In this document: in pieces, positions 30,547 through 39,448 of the stretch
Numbering within the stretch: position 1 is the stretch's first letter
How the letters are laid out: each line of letters opens with the position of its first letter
Source of the DNA: Alicyclobacillus contaminans DSM 17975
GTDB taxonomy: Bacteria; Bacillota; Bacilli; Alicyclobacillales; Alicyclobacillaceae
Direction: 5' to 3'
DNA length: 49,519 nucleotides
NCBI RefSeq assembly: GCF_000429525.1
Contig: NZ_AUCA01000028.1
Location: forward strand, 1-49,519
The notes under the pieces: model-generated
What the model saw: the letters and a program-made list of their open reading frames with translations, nothing else
Databases searched by the model: none
Told to the model about the DNA's origin: nothing
Position numbers and translations under genes: made by a program

Positions 30547-31300
30547 TCAATCCCGCAGCGGCTGAATTTCCACCGGCGTGGTGAACACTTTCTCCTCCCC
30601 CACTTCCGCCGTGTCACCGGTCACCGCAAACGTTCCCTGTAATCGAATGTCTTCGCTCGAAGCACCGACCATGACCTCCACCACGCCCGGCTCCACCACG
30701 AATTGCATGGAGCGGTTGTAAAATGCCAATTGATGTGCGGACAATCGAAACGTCACCCGCGCCGCCGCACCCGCCGCCAGCGACACGCGAGCAAAACCGC
30801 GAAGCTCCTGGATTGGACGAGTCACGTCCGCCTCCGGATCGCGAATGTACAATTGTACGATTTCGTCTCCTGCACGCGCCCCGATGTTGCGAATCGCGCA
30901 CGAAATGTCCACGCAGCCGTGAACATCCACCACACGGTTCGAGAACGCGAGATCCGTATAGTGGAATTGCGTGTAGCTCAGACCGTGGCCGAACGGATAC
31001 AACGGTTTTGCACTCTCATCCACGTAATGGCCGGTCCAATGAGAGCGTCCTCCGGATTGCTTGTGTCCGTAATACACGGGCACCTGACCCACCGAGCGAG
31101 GCACACTGATTGGCAGTCGACCAGAGGGATTGACATCGCCCATCAGCACGTCCACCAGCGCCTCGGCCCCTTCTTCGCCGGGCAGCCACGCTTCCACGAC
31201 GGCCGGCACGTTTTCGGCAATCAGGAATTCCAGTTCTTCCAGCGAATCTGATGCGTGGCCCCCGCCGTAAGACCTGCCGATTTGGTTGACGGCCCCATGG
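30547..31300 (-). pseudogene. Glycoside hydrolase family 3 remnant (C-terminal part)
   Basis: The frame encodes the end of a GH3 beta-glycosidase: VPAVVEAWLPGEEGAEALVDVLMGDVNPSGRLPISVPRSVGQVPVYYGHK (C-terminal alpha/beta domain), YPFGHGLSYTQFHYTDLAFS (linker), then the fibronectin-III-like domain (GDEIVQLYIRD, PIQELRGFARVSLAAG). Typical enzymes have 700-800 residues; the catalytic barrel is gone. The open frame continues to about 31300 with GGGHASDSLEELEFL, which joins VPAVVEAW without the usual strand and Asp/Glu region, suggesting internal deletions. An ATG-type start within gives 220 residues, but function is doubtful. It faces away from a ROK/XylR-type repressor. Confidence 0.75.
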
Positions 31301-31411
31301 ATTTATGGTTACTTGACGAATGAAGAACGGATCGTATGTCAGGGGGATAATTGCGGACCCATTCACGGCGCACCCTCACACCCCAATTCAGATGACAGAG
31401 GACGACTACAG

Positions 31412-32581
31412 ATGAAGAGAACCGGCGACCAAGCGTTTATTAAGGAAATGAATCGCTCCATCGTGCTCAACTTGCTGCGGTTTCACAGCCCCATCTCCCG
31501 CACGCAAATTTCCGTCCAAACCGGCTTGAACAAAGCCACCGTATCCTCCATTATCGATGAACTGATCCATGAAAATCTGGCGATTGAAGTCGGACGAGGG
31601 CAGACCAAAGTCGGACGCCGCCCCGTGTTGCTGTTGTTCAACGCATCCGCGGGTTACGTGATTGGCATCGATCTCGGTGTGGATTACGTTCGAATCCTCG
31701 CCACGGACCTGTCCGCGAACGTCGTGTCAAGCCAGGAACTCGACATGGCTGAACCGCGGAATGTGGCGTCGGTCGTCGAACGGATTGCGAACACCGTCAC
31801 CCAGATGAGGGAGGCGCTTCCCCCTTCCAACCTTGGCGTAATTGGCGTAGGCGTGGGCGTGCCCGGATTGGTGGATTATTCGCATGGCGTGGTCTTGAAC
31901 GCCCCCAACTTGTCCTGGCGGGATGTGCCATTCGGACCGCTCTTGGCGACGCGACTGGGACTTCCCGTATACGTTGACAACGAGGCGAACACAGGGGCGC
32001 TGGGAGAAAAGTTGTTCGGTATGGGCAAGGAAGTCTCCCATTTAATTTACGTAAGTGTGGGGACCGGAATTGGGACGGGCATCATCGTACACAACGAACT
32101 GGTGCGAGGGAGTCAGGGGATAGCGGGGGAATTCGGCCACATGACCATCGAGTCTGAGGGACTTCAGTGTTCCTGCGGCAACCACGGCTGTTTGGAAATG
32201 TACGCGTCCGAGCGGGCCCTCATTCACCGCTATCAAATGCTGACCAAAAGCAAACACTCCAGCGAAGACATTCTCGCACGCCTGCAGTCCGGGGAGCAGG
32301 CGGCCAAAGAAGCGGTGCATACCATCGGGACCTACCTCGGCATCGGCCTCTCCAACCTGATCAACGGATTGAACCCATCGCTCATTCTCATTGGCAATCG
32401 GCTAGCGCAAGCCGGAGACTGGCTGCTGCACCCCATACAACAAACCATTCAAACCCGGTGTTTCAGCGTGCCGTACGCACCGGTGACCATCCGTATGTCT
32501 GCACTCGGGCGCAACGCCTGTGCCATCGGCGCGGCTGCGCTCGTTCTCCACGAACACTTCGCGGGTCCACAATCGGCCTGA
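31412..32581 (+). CDS. ROK-family (XylR/NagC-like) transcriptional repressor
   Basis: A 389-residue protein. The N-terminal winged helix-turn-helix (about 10-70: NRSIVLNLLRFHSPISRTQISVQTGLNKATVSSIIDELI) is followed by a ROK sugar-kinase-like domain (about 85-385). That domain has the phosphate loop IGIDLGVDYVRILATDL, VGVGVPGLVDYSHGVV, VDNEANTGALGE and the zinc motif CSCGNHGCLEMYAS. Such proteins bind a sugar and release operator DNA. Start ATG 31412 follows AGAGGA. It lies divergent to the GH3 remnant, so it probably once repressed a beta-glycosidase or xylosidase gene now decayed; other targets may exist. Confidence 0.9.
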   Translation: MKRTGDQAFIKEMNRSIVLNLLRFHSPISRTQISVQTGLNKATVSSIIDELIHENLAIEVGRGQTKVGRRPVLLLFNASAGYVIGIDLGVDYVRILATDLSANVVSSQELDMAEPRNVASVVERIANTVTQMREALPPSNLGVIGVGVGVPGLVDYSHGVVLNAPNLSWRDVPFGPLLATRLGLPVYVDNEANTGALGEKLFGMGKEVSHLIYVSVGTGIGTGIIVHNELVRGSQGIAGEFGHMTIESEGLQCSCGNHGCLEMYASERALIHRYQMLTKSKHSSEDILARLQSGEQAAKEAVHTIGTYLGIGLSNLINGLNPSLILIGNRLAQAGDWLLHPIQQTIQTRCFSVPYAPVTIRMSALGRNACAIGAAALVLHEHFAGPQSA

Positions 32582-32642
32582 CCGATGCGGTCACCGTCGG
32601 TCGCAAGTACGGTGACTGTCGATCTCTCGTCGACAATCCGTA

Positions 32643-33086
32643 TCAACGAGACGCATTCTCCGCGTAATCGACCATCTGGCGGAGAGTGTTCACGAATTGG
32701 CGCATATCATCCCGCGGCATATGGACAATCAATTCGCACATCCGCTCCGTGACGTGATGGTGCAGTTCCGTCAACTTCTGACGTCCGTCGGCGGTCAGCG
32801 TGACCATGACGACCCTTCGGTCAATATCACTGCGAGTACGCTGCACGTATCCCATGGTCTCCAGTTCGTCGCACAACTGGGTCACCGCGCCAGGACTCAG
32901 ACCGCACGCTTTGCTCAGTTCCGATGCTTTGGCGCATCCCCGTCCGGACAGCACGCCGAGGATGAAAAACTGCGTCCCCGTCAATCCGTGGTCCTTCTCC
33001 AAGGCTTGCACATGCATCAGCCGCTTCAAGCGGAGCATTTGCTCTCCCAATTCCATCGCAAGTCTCTGCGTTTCATTCGCTTCCAT
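32643..33086 (-). CDS. MarR-family transcriptional regulator
   Basis: A 147-residue winged-helix dimer protein. Helices 1-2 (MELGEQMLRLKRLMHVQALEK) lead to the DNA-binding core GLTGTQFFILGVLSGRGCAKASELSKACGLSPGAVTQLCDELETMGYVQRTRSDIDRRVVMVTLTADGRQKL, whose DRR wing is a MarR hallmark. The C-terminal helix completes the dimer interface. I prefer ATG 33086, with GGGTGG upstream; an earlier start at 33137 is possible. No transporter or enzyme is coupled to it. It converges with the ROK gene. Confidence 0.85.
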   Translation of the reverse strand: MEANETQRLAMELGEQMLRLKRLMHVQALEKDHGLTGTQFFILGVLSGRGCAKASELSKACGLSPGAVTQLCDELETMGYVQRTRSDIDRRVVMVTLTADGRQKLTELHHHVTERMCELIVHMPRDDMRQFVNTLRQMVDYAENASR

Positions 33087-33206
33087 GACATCCACCCGGA
33101 CTTTGACATCGCATGCCTTTTTCTCTAGTTTGCACATTTATTCGGTCCGCGTAAAGCAAAAGCGTATGAGCAAAACGTCGATCACGAGCCCCTGATGTCC
33201 ACCATG

Positions 33207-33246
33207 AATAAAGCCGCCGACCCGCACTCGCGGGCTCGGCGGCTTT
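33207..33246 (-). terminator. Terminator of the sugar-nucleotide operon
   Basis: AAAGCCGCCGAGCCCG/GCGGGTCGGCGGCTTT long stem with a short loop, directly after the phosphomannomutase stop on the minus strand. T run short. Confidence 0.75.
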
Positions 33247-33256
33247 CCCATGCCAC

Positions 33257-34675
33257 TCACCAGTGAATCGAATCCTGCAACCCACAATCCCGAAGCACCT
33301 GTTCAACTTGCTGTTTGATGTCCGCGAGCGCCTCAGGGTGGTTGGCTTCGGCGCGCAGGACGAGGATGGGTTGGGTATTGGAGCTTCTTACCAAAGCCCA
33401 CCCCTGCGGGAACTGCACTCTCGCGCCGTCCACCGTCACGACCGGATGCGTCTTCTCAAAATGCGTGGTCACTGCTTGAATGATGGCCTGCTTCTCCGTT
33501 TCCGGACACGGCACGCGCGTTTCCGGTGTCGCATGGTACTTCGGCACATCCGCAAACAGCGCCGACAGGGAGTCCGACGTCTGTGACAGGATGCGCAACA
33601 GTCGTCCCGCCGCGTATAGCGCATCATCGTATCCGAAGTACTCGTCGTTGAAGAACAGGTGCCCCGACATCTCGCCGGTGAACGGCGCCTGGGTGGCACG
33701 CAAAGTTGCCTTGATGTGCGAATGCCCCGTACGGTGGAACCGCGGTTTGCCACCCAATCTTTCAATCTCGTCGATGAGCGCCTGCGAACACTTCACTTCC
33801 ACCAACGCCTCGCAGCCGGGATGCTTGGGCAGGATCTCACGCCAATAGAGAATCATCAACTGATCTCCCCAGCGAATCTGCCCGGATTCATCGACCACGC
33901 CCAGTCGGTCGCCGTCGCCGTCGAACGCGATGCCCAAATCCGCGCCGTGTTGCCGGACGGCGGCAATCAGGTCCGTGAGGTTGGCCGGATCGACCGGATC
34001 CGGATGGTGGTTGGGGAAGGTGGGATCGGAGTCGCAGTACAACGGAATCACCTCGCACCCCCACCGAACCAACGCTTCCGGCGCGAAGTTGGACGCAGTG
34101 CCGTTGCCGCAGTCCACCACGACTTTCAGGCGCCTGGGCCCGAGCTGGATTTTGTCTTGGAGCATCTGCAAATAACGAGGTTTGATATCGACCGACACTC
34201 CGGATGATGGCACACTGTCCAGCGACTCTGGCAGGTTGGCGCGCTCGGCCTCCATCTCTCGGCGCAGGCTGCGCACGGCATCGCCGTAAATCGTGGTCTT
34301 GTCCATGGCAATTTTGAACCCGTTCTCCTCGGGGGGATTGTGGCTGGCGGTCACCATCACGCCGTCAGGAATGGCGAGCGCTTCCAGGCTGTAGTAGAAA
34401 ACGGGCGTTGTCACTTCGCCAATGTCCTTAACCTCCAAATCCAGGGATGTCAGACCCGCCGCGACCGCGCGATGCAGCGCCGGCGAAGAGCTGCGGTTGT
34501 CGTGGCCCACCACCGCTTGCGTACGCCCCAACTGCCGCAGTCGCCGTGCCAGCGCGCGGCCGAGCAAATAGGCGAAGCGCTCATCAATCTCCGTCCCCGC
34601 CACGCCGCGAATGTCGTATTCCCGGAACACATGTTCAGGCAGCCCCGTGCTCTCCATGGTTGAGATGGTTGTCAT
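33257..34675 (-). CDS. manB: Phosphomannomutase / phosphoglucomutase
   Basis: Interconverts hexose 6-phosphate and hexose 1-phosphate. The 472-residue alpha-D-phosphohexomutase has four domains: substrate start FREYDIRGVAG, the phosphoserine loop TASHNPPEENGFKI (Ser is phosphorylated), the metal loop DGDGDRLGVVDE, the sugar loop GEMSGHLFFND and the phosphate-binding loop RSSNTQP near the C-terminus. GEMSGHLFF fits the PMM/PGM subgroup. It is the last gene of the operon and overlaps the upstream gene by four bases (ATGA). With the nucleotidyltransferase of the same operon it would supply GDP-mannose or a similar donor. Confidence 0.92.
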   Translation of the reverse strand: MTTISTMESTGLPEHVFREYDIRGVAGTEIDERFAYLLGRALARRLRQLGRTQAVVGHDNRSSSPALHRAVAAGLTSLDLEVKDIGEVTTPVFYYSLEALAIPDGVMVTASHNPPEENGFKIAMDKTTIYGDAVRSLRREMEAERANLPESLDSVPSSGVSVDIKPRYLQMLQDKIQLGPRRLKVVVDCGNGTASNFAPEALVRWGCEVIPLYCDSDPTFPNHHPDPVDPANLTDLIAAVRQHGADLGIAFDGDGDRLGVVDESGQIRWGDQLMILYWREILPKHPGCEALVEVKCSQALIDEIERLGGKPRFHRTGHSHIKATLRATQAPFTGEMSGHLFFNDEYFGYDDALYAAGRLLRILSQTSDSLSALFADVPKYHATPETRVPCPETEKQAIIQAVTTHFEKTHPVVTVDGARVQFPQGWALVRSSNTQPILVLRAEANHPEALADIKQQVEQVLRDCGLQDSIHW

Positions 34676-35769
34676 TCGTACCTACCTCCTCCGTGACGTG
34701 CATTGTGATAAATGGCCTGTGTCAGCAAGTACGACAGCGTCGACTCCGCGCCCTGATTTTGGTTGAGACCGTCTTCGCGCAACCCGTCGCAGCAGCCGCC
34801 GTCTTTCACATCGGCCACCGGCACACCCAAATCGTTGTCGCCCTCGAACCAGCGAACACACCGCTCCAGCAACGAGCAGTACTCATCGTTCCGCGTGACC
34901 TCCCATGCCTTCGCGCAGGCCAGCGCCAACTTCATCATCTCCAGAGGCTGCTGATCCCACGCGCTGGTTTGTTCCGGAGTCGCCCACGATCGATTGCCGA
35001 TGGGTCGAAGGCACCCTTTCTCAGAAGTCATCCGCTCCACGAGAAAGGCCAGTGCGTCTTCCGCAATCGCCAGCGCCCGCGTGTGGCCGAGCGTCTGGTG
35101 CGCCCAGTACAAAGACCACGGCAGCACACCGTTGCCATACGTCATGCGGGCTTCAAACCAACGCCACTCCGGCTGTCGGTGCGTCTCGTACGACTGACAG
35201 AGCTGTTCCGTGATGCGCAGGGCCAACGGACGCAATTCTTCCTGCACCCAGGTGCGAAACGCATGATGGTCCACCATCGTCTCCGTTCCCAACAAGAGTG
35301 CGCACGCAGCCGCCAGGGTGTGCGCCAACCCGCGTGGAAAACGGAGTTCCTCTGCGACGCGAAAGCCCTGTCGGCACATCGCCCGGGCGGGTTCCGCCCG
35401 CGATTCGTCCGGATGCATAACCGCCGTAACAGCCAGCGCCCACAACGACCGGCCCTGACAATCGTCCGAACGCTCCTCAGGTTCGAAGGAACGGTCGAAG
35501 CGCACGTTGTTGTGAAACCATCCCGCCTCGTCCTGAACCCACATCAGAAAGGCCAGGTAGCGGTCGGCCAGGTCCATGAGCACCGAAATCTCCGCGTCCT
35601 CCCCCGCGGCGCGCGCGTAGCGCAGCCATTCCATGCAAGCCCACAGCGCGCGCGCGTTGTCATCGGTGGAGTAGCCTTCCTTGCGCCTCGGCACCTTGCC
35701 GAAGCAGTGTTCCAGCAGACCCGTGTCGTCGGTCAACCGCTGCAGGTGATGGAGTTTAACGGGAAGCAA
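34672..35769 (-). CDS. Helical-toroid glycosidase-like protein of the sugar operon
   Basis: A 365-residue protein rich in Trp, Asp and His, probably an (alpha/alpha)6 barrel. Repeated helix pairs carry GYSTDDNARALWACMEWLRY, GWFHNNVRFDRSF, DDCQGRSLWALAVTAV and TSAWDQQPLEMMKLALAC. The pattern resembles proteins found beside or fused to GT4 transferases and thought to act on mannose-type glycans. The activity is not established. The TTG start (35769) follows GGGAGCGAGG and overlaps the glycosyltransferase end by 14 bases. The tight coupling of the operon implies action on the same glycan. Confidence 0.65.
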   Translation of the reverse strand: MLPVKLHHLQRLTDDTGLLEHCFGKVPRRKEGYSTDDNARALWACMEWLRYARAAGEDAEISVLMDLADRYLAFLMWVQDEAGWFHNNVRFDRSFEPEERSDDCQGRSLWALAVTAVMHPDESRAEPARAMCRQGFRVAEELRFPRGLAHTLAAACALLLGTETMVDHHAFRTWVQEELRPLALRITEQLCQSYETHRQPEWRWFEARMTYGNGVLPWSLYWAHQTLGHTRALAIAEDALAFLVERMTSEKGCLRPIGNRSWATPEQTSAWDQQPLEMMKLALACAKAWEVTRNDEYCSLLERCVRWFEGDNDLGVPVADVKDGGCCDGLREDGLNQNQGAESTLSYLLTQAIYHNARHGGGRYE

Positions 35770-36943
35770 TGAACGCCTCGCTCCCTTCCTTCACGCGCTT
35801 CACCGCAGCCAAGCGGCGGAACAACGCCAGGTGTTCAGCGCCGACGCCGGTCCACTGCATCCCTCGACCGATTTCGGCAATCTGGCGGCGATACTGCTCC
35901 TGGACAGCCTCATCTGTGAGCATTCGACAAATGCTACGTGACCACTGTTCCCTGTTTCCGTATGGAATGAGCAAAGATTCCAAGTTTCGCAACACGTCGC
36001 GGGCATATGCGTAGGGTGTGCTCAGTACAGGGCACCCCGCCCCTACCGCGTAAGCGAGCGTGCCGCTGGTGATTTGCTCCATGCCCGGATAAGGCGTGAT
36101 GTACAGATCACACGCCGAGACATAGTCCATCACGTCCGATTCACTCATGTAACGATTGACCATCTGCACGTGTTGGGACAGATTCCGTTCTTCCACCATC
36201 TGCTGCAGACGCTCTCGATACGCCTCGCCACTGTGCTTCAGGATCTCCGGGTGCGTCTGGCCGGCAATCACGTAGAGCACGTCCGGCACCTTCGCCACCA
36301 CATCCGGAAGCACCTCCAGAATGGACTCAATGCCTTTGCTCGGCCCGAGCAGGCCGAACGTGAGGATGACGCGCCGACCCTGCCAGCCCAGCGCTGTTCT
36401 CAGCTCGCTCCGAGGTTTGGCCGAGGGACCTGGCGTGCCGTGCGGAATGTATGAAATCCGATCCGTGGACACCCCGAAAGCGTCCCTGAGATATTGGACA
36501 GCCCGGCGATTCATGACAGTGATATGTGCGCTCTGTTGAATGAGCGCGCGCTGAATCTCGCGATACGGCGATGCCGGTCGTTCAAACACCGTGTGGAATG
36601 TGGTCACCAGCGGCTTTTCCAGGGCGCGCGCAAACGCCAGAATGTGTTCTCCTGCCGTACCTCCGAAAATCCCGAACTCATGCTGCAGAGACACCACATC
36701 CACGGAACTCTGGTTGATCCGCTTCGCGACGCGCTCGTAGTCGGCCAACTGGTCGCGGCGAATGAACCAAATCGATTCATCATACCGCTTGATATCCTCG
36801 TTCGAATCCACCATGGCCACCACGCCATCGCGCAAATCCGTCCCCGCAGCGGCCCGTTGGACGCTTTGCCGGAGATGATGCGTATATGTAGCCAATCCGC
36901 ATTTTTTGGGAACATACGTGCTCACATAGACAACCCGCGTCAT
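35756..36943 (-). CDS. GT4-family glycosyltransferase
   Basis: A 395-residue GT-B retaining transferase. The N-terminal Rossmann domain starts VVYVSTYVPKKCGLATYTHHLRQ and has VVSLQHEFGIFGGTAGEH and TTFHTVFE. The C-terminal nucleotide-sugar domain has ISYIPHGTPG, VILTFGLLGPSKGIESILEVLPDV and the EX7E-like region ITPYPGMEQITSGTLAYAVGAGCPVLSTPY. ATG 36943 overlaps the upstream stop (ATGA) and has GGAGGCGG upstream. Probably uses the sugar nucleotide made by its operon partners, likely GDP-mannose. No signal or membrane helix, so it acts at the cytosolic side. Confidence 0.9.
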   Translation of the reverse strand: MTRVVYVSTYVPKKCGLATYTHHLRQSVQRAAAGTDLRDGVVAMVDSNEDIKRYDESIWFIRRDQLADYERVAKRINQSSVDVVSLQHEFGIFGGTAGEHILAFARALEKPLVTTFHTVFERPASPYREIQRALIQQSAHITVMNRRAVQYLRDAFGVSTDRISYIPHGTPGPSAKPRSELRTALGWQGRRVILTFGLLGPSKGIESILEVLPDVVAKVPDVLYVIAGQTHPEILKHSGEAYRERLQQMVEERNLSQHVQMVNRYMSESDVMDYVSACDLYITPYPGMEQITSGTLAYAVGAGCPVLSTPYAYARDVLRNLESLLIPYGNREQWSRSICRMLTDEAVQEQYRRQIAEIGRGMQWTGVGAEHLALFRRLAAVKRVKEGSEAFIASR

Positions 36944-37971
36944 CGTTGCATCACCGCCTCCATCGCCGATACAGTGTGCGGAATTTCTACCTTCGTGGTG
37001 AACCGAGGACTCACCACAGTACCCGACAACTTGGCACCAGCTTCCACGCGCGTATTGTCCCACACCACCGTATGGGATACCGTACACCCGACGCCAATCA
37101 CGGCACCTTTACCGACCACGGCATACGGTCCAACCACAGCCCCGCTTTCCAAGATGGCGCCATCGTCCACCATCACCGGCGGAATCAACTGCACTCCCGC
37201 AGACATCTGAACCGCACCGAGCCAAACGCCCTGTCCCGCCTTGGGCACAGGAGCTGGCAATGGGCAGCGTCCGTCCAATATATCGCGGTGCAGTTGCAAG
37301 TAACGCTCCACGGTTCCCATGTCCATCCAATATCCGCGCACGCGAGCGCCGTACACGCCAGCACCTTGTTGAATCAATGCGGGGAATGTCTCTCTCTCGA
37401 TGGAGGTTGCTCGATGATTCGGAATACTCTGCAACGCCTCCTTCTCCATGACGTAGATGCCCGCGTTGATGCAACGGGAGGGCGCCTCTTCAAGGCGCGG
37501 TTTTTCTACAAATCGCACAATTTTCCCAGAGGGGGTCTGTTCCACAACACCGTACTGCGTCGGATCTTCCACTTCCGTGAGACCGATGGTGACCCATCCG
37601 CCATGGCGACGATGAAACTCCAGCAGGGGAATCAGGTCGATGTGATGGATGATATCCGCATTGAATACGAGGAACCGTTCTCCAAGCAGCGGTTCAGCGT
37701 TCTTGATGGCCCCGGCCGTACCGAGCAGTTCCTGTTCCACGGCGTATTCAATGCGAACGCCAAGCCTTCGCCCGTCTCCGAAATGGGACTGAACCTTGTT
37801 CGCCTGATACTGAACAGCCAGCACAAACTCGGAAATACCCTGTTCCTTGAGGTGGAGAATCAGGTGTTCCAACCACGGCCGGTTGAAAACGGGTGTCATG
37901 GGTTTTGGGAGGTTTTCCGTGAGTGGACGCAGACGTGTTCCCAGTCCTCCTGCTAACAACAATGCCTTCAT
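36940..37971 (-). CDS. Sugar-1-phosphate nucleotidyltransferase (mannose-1-phosphate guanylyltransferase type)
   Basis: A 343-residue enzyme that activates a sugar phosphate as NDP-sugar. The N-terminal catalytic domain has the signature MKALLLAGGLGTRLRPLTENLPKPMTPVFNRP, LGTAGAIKNAEPLL, FLVFNADIIHHIDL (metal Asp), FVEKP and INAGIYVME. The C-terminal part is a left-handed beta-helix of hexapeptide repeats (GAILESGAVVGPYAVVGKGAVIGVGC). Paired with a phosphomannomutase it most likely makes GDP-mannose, though glucose-1-phosphate thymidylyltransferase-like activity cannot be excluded. First gene of the operon; GGGGGATGAG precedes the ATG. The long leader starts at a promoter overlapped by a CIRCE-like repeat. 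Confidence 0.88.
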   Translation of the reverse strand: MKALLLAGGLGTRLRPLTENLPKPMTPVFNRPWLEHLILHLKEQGISEFVLAVQYQANKVQSHFGDGRRLGVRIEYAVEQELLGTAGAIKNAEPLLGERFLVFNADIIHHIDLIPLLEFHRRHGGWVTIGLTEVEDPTQYGVVEQTPSGKIVRFVEKPRLEEAPSRCINAGIYVMEKEALQSIPNHRATSIERETFPALIQQGAGVYGARVRGYWMDMGTVERYLQLHRDILDGRCPLPAPVPKAGQGVWLGAVQMSAGVQLIPPVMVDDGAILESGAVVGPYAVVGKGAVIGVGCTVSHTVVWDNTRVEAGAKLSGTVVSPRFTTKVEIPHTVSAMEAVMQR

Positions 37972-38104
37972 TTCTCATCCCCCATTGGTCAAGTTTTGGC
38001 CAGATCCAACAGAAAACGATTCATGAAAGATGCTGATAACACGAGAAGACTCGCCTCTGACAGAGTCCCCGCAGAGCGTGGGTCCCGGGACAGCGCATCG
38101 CGTA

Positions 38105-38131
38105 TTAGCACTCTAAAGAGGTGGCTGCTAA
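38105..38131 (-). promoter_or_regulatory. CIRCE-like (HrcA) operator
   Basis: TTAGCACTC (38105-38113), nine bases, GGCTGCTAA (38123-38131). CIRCE is TTAGCACTC-N9-GAGTGCTAA, so the first half is perfect and the second matches 7 of 9, with exact spacing. It lies right after the -10 element of the sugar operon promoter, where HrcA operators normally sit. Confidence 0.6.
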
Positions 38132-38133
38132 TG

Positions 38134-38162
38134 AGTATATGTGAATGATATTTTCATTGCAA
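38134..38162 (-). promoter_or_regulatory. Sigma-A promoter of the sugar-nucleotide operon
   Basis: TTGCAA (38157-38162), 17 bases, TATACT (38134-38139) on the minus strand. Transcription would begin inside the CIRCE-like repeat and leave a leader of about 155 bases. Confidence 0.65.
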
Positions 38163-38245
38163 GTCTGGCGACAATGGACGTCCAATCCCCCTTTTAACGA
38201 CTGCATCGCACGTTGGCCGGAGGATTGGACGTGATGCCCATTCTA

Positions 38246-39448
38246 TCAATGCACCACGACGGATTGGGTACATGCCTCCGCCAGAGCCAAATCAGCCACT
38301 GCGTCCTCCATGGTCACGCGCGGGCGATGCCCGGGATGAACAGCAGCTCTGTACAAATCGAGAAAACGCGCGCGCACGCAGTTTTGGTACTCTGCCGTCC
38401 GGTTGCGCAGTGCGATGGTCCTCCGAAACAGCACCCGCTTTCCCCGTGAATGTTCGCCAGCCCCTGGCATCATTGCGGCGACCTCCGTCAGTCCAGCGGC
38501 CACCTGCTCGAAGCGGTCAGCGCCCTCGGGTGCACCATCCGTTGGAACGGCGTCCAACAGCTCGCCGAGAGGTTCAACCCAATCCGCAGGGACCATCCCT
38601 TCCACATCCAATTGCATGGGAACCCAGCCCTGCACACCAATTCGCCCATAGCGGCAGACAATCTCCCAGCGCGTGAACTCCGCCGCTTCCTCGGGACGAA
38701 TGAATCCGTGGTAATAGTGGACCGGAACGGTATGATGCCCTCGCCGGTGCCACACCGTGGCCCACACGCGAGGCGGTACACTGGCCATGGACGATGCGCT
38801 CCCCAATTCAGTGGGGGTCGTCCCAGACTGCCAATACACCGGCGTACCGAACCAACGCCGGCCCACCTCGAAGAAGTGAACACCGTGTTCAATCCAGATG
38901 CCGCCACTCTGTTCCGCGTTCCAAAACCAGTGCCCGTCGGCCACACGATGAACCTGATTATGCATGCTCGCGGCATCCACTGGCCCCAGTGCTTCTACTT
39001 CCAGCAGCCGTTCGACCGCCTGCATGAGTGAACTGTGCGGCATGACAAGGTTGACCGTCACTGCGCGCTGGTGACGCTGAGCCATCCTGGCTATGTCCGA
39101 CAGATGACTGGCCCGCAATGCTCCCGGTTTCTCCAACAGCACGTGTTTTCCCGATTCCAAATACGCCCGCGCCAATTCTGCGTGCAGGTTCGGCGGCGTG
39201 CACACCAGCACGGCATCCACCGCATCCGCGTGCACGAGTTCCCTTGCATCGTCGTACGTGGACACATCCACCGCATCGGCTCGCGCTTGCCGCCACGCCT
39301 GGATCACAGCTCGCCGTTTGTCCGGACTTCTCCCTGCGACAGCCACGAGTTGGCATTCCGGTACATGTCCGAGGGATGCCGCGAGAAACTTCGCAAACGC
39401 CCCGGCTCCAGCAATTCCGATTCGCATCGGCTGTGCTCGGAACTCCAT
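38246..39448 (-). CDS. Gfo/Idh/MocA-family oxidoreductase
   Basis: A 400-residue NAD(P)-dependent sugar or cyclitol dehydrogenase-like protein. The N-terminal Rossmann domain starts RIGIAGAGAFAKFLAASLGHV. VLVCTPPNLHAELARAYLESGKHVLLEKPGALR carries the family's EKP motif with the catalytic Lys. The C-terminal beta-sheet domain has GGIWIEHGVHFFEVGRRWFG, where His of the EHGVH stretch is the usual catalytic residue. Start ATG 39448 follows GGAGGGAG. Substrate unknown; its place upstream of the glycan operon suggests sugar metabolism, but the operon has its own promoter. Confidence 0.88.
   Translation of the reverse strand: MEFRAQPMRIGIAGAGAFAKFLAASLGHVPECQLVAVAGRSPDKRRAVIQAWRQARADAVDVSTYDDARELVHADAVDAVLVCTPPNLHAELARAYLESGKHVLLEKPGALRASHLSDIARMAQRHQRAVTVNLVMPHSSLMQAVERLLEVEALGPVDAASMHNQVHRVADGHWFWNAEQSGGIWIEHGVHFFEVGRRWFGTPVYWQSGTTPTELGSASSMASVPPRVWATVWHRRGHHTVPVHYYHGFIRPEEAAEFTRWEIVCRYGRIGVQGWVPMQLDVEGMVPADWVEPLGELLDAVPTDGAPEGADRFEQVAAGLTEVAAMMPGAGEHSRGKRVLFRRTIALRNRTAEYQNCVRARFLDLYRAAVHPGHRPRVTMEDAVADLALAEACTQSVVVH

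Noticed and set aside
38005..38100. T-box or other known riboswitch in the leader of the sugar operon
   Set aside because: No T-box consensus or conserved riboswitch core was visible.
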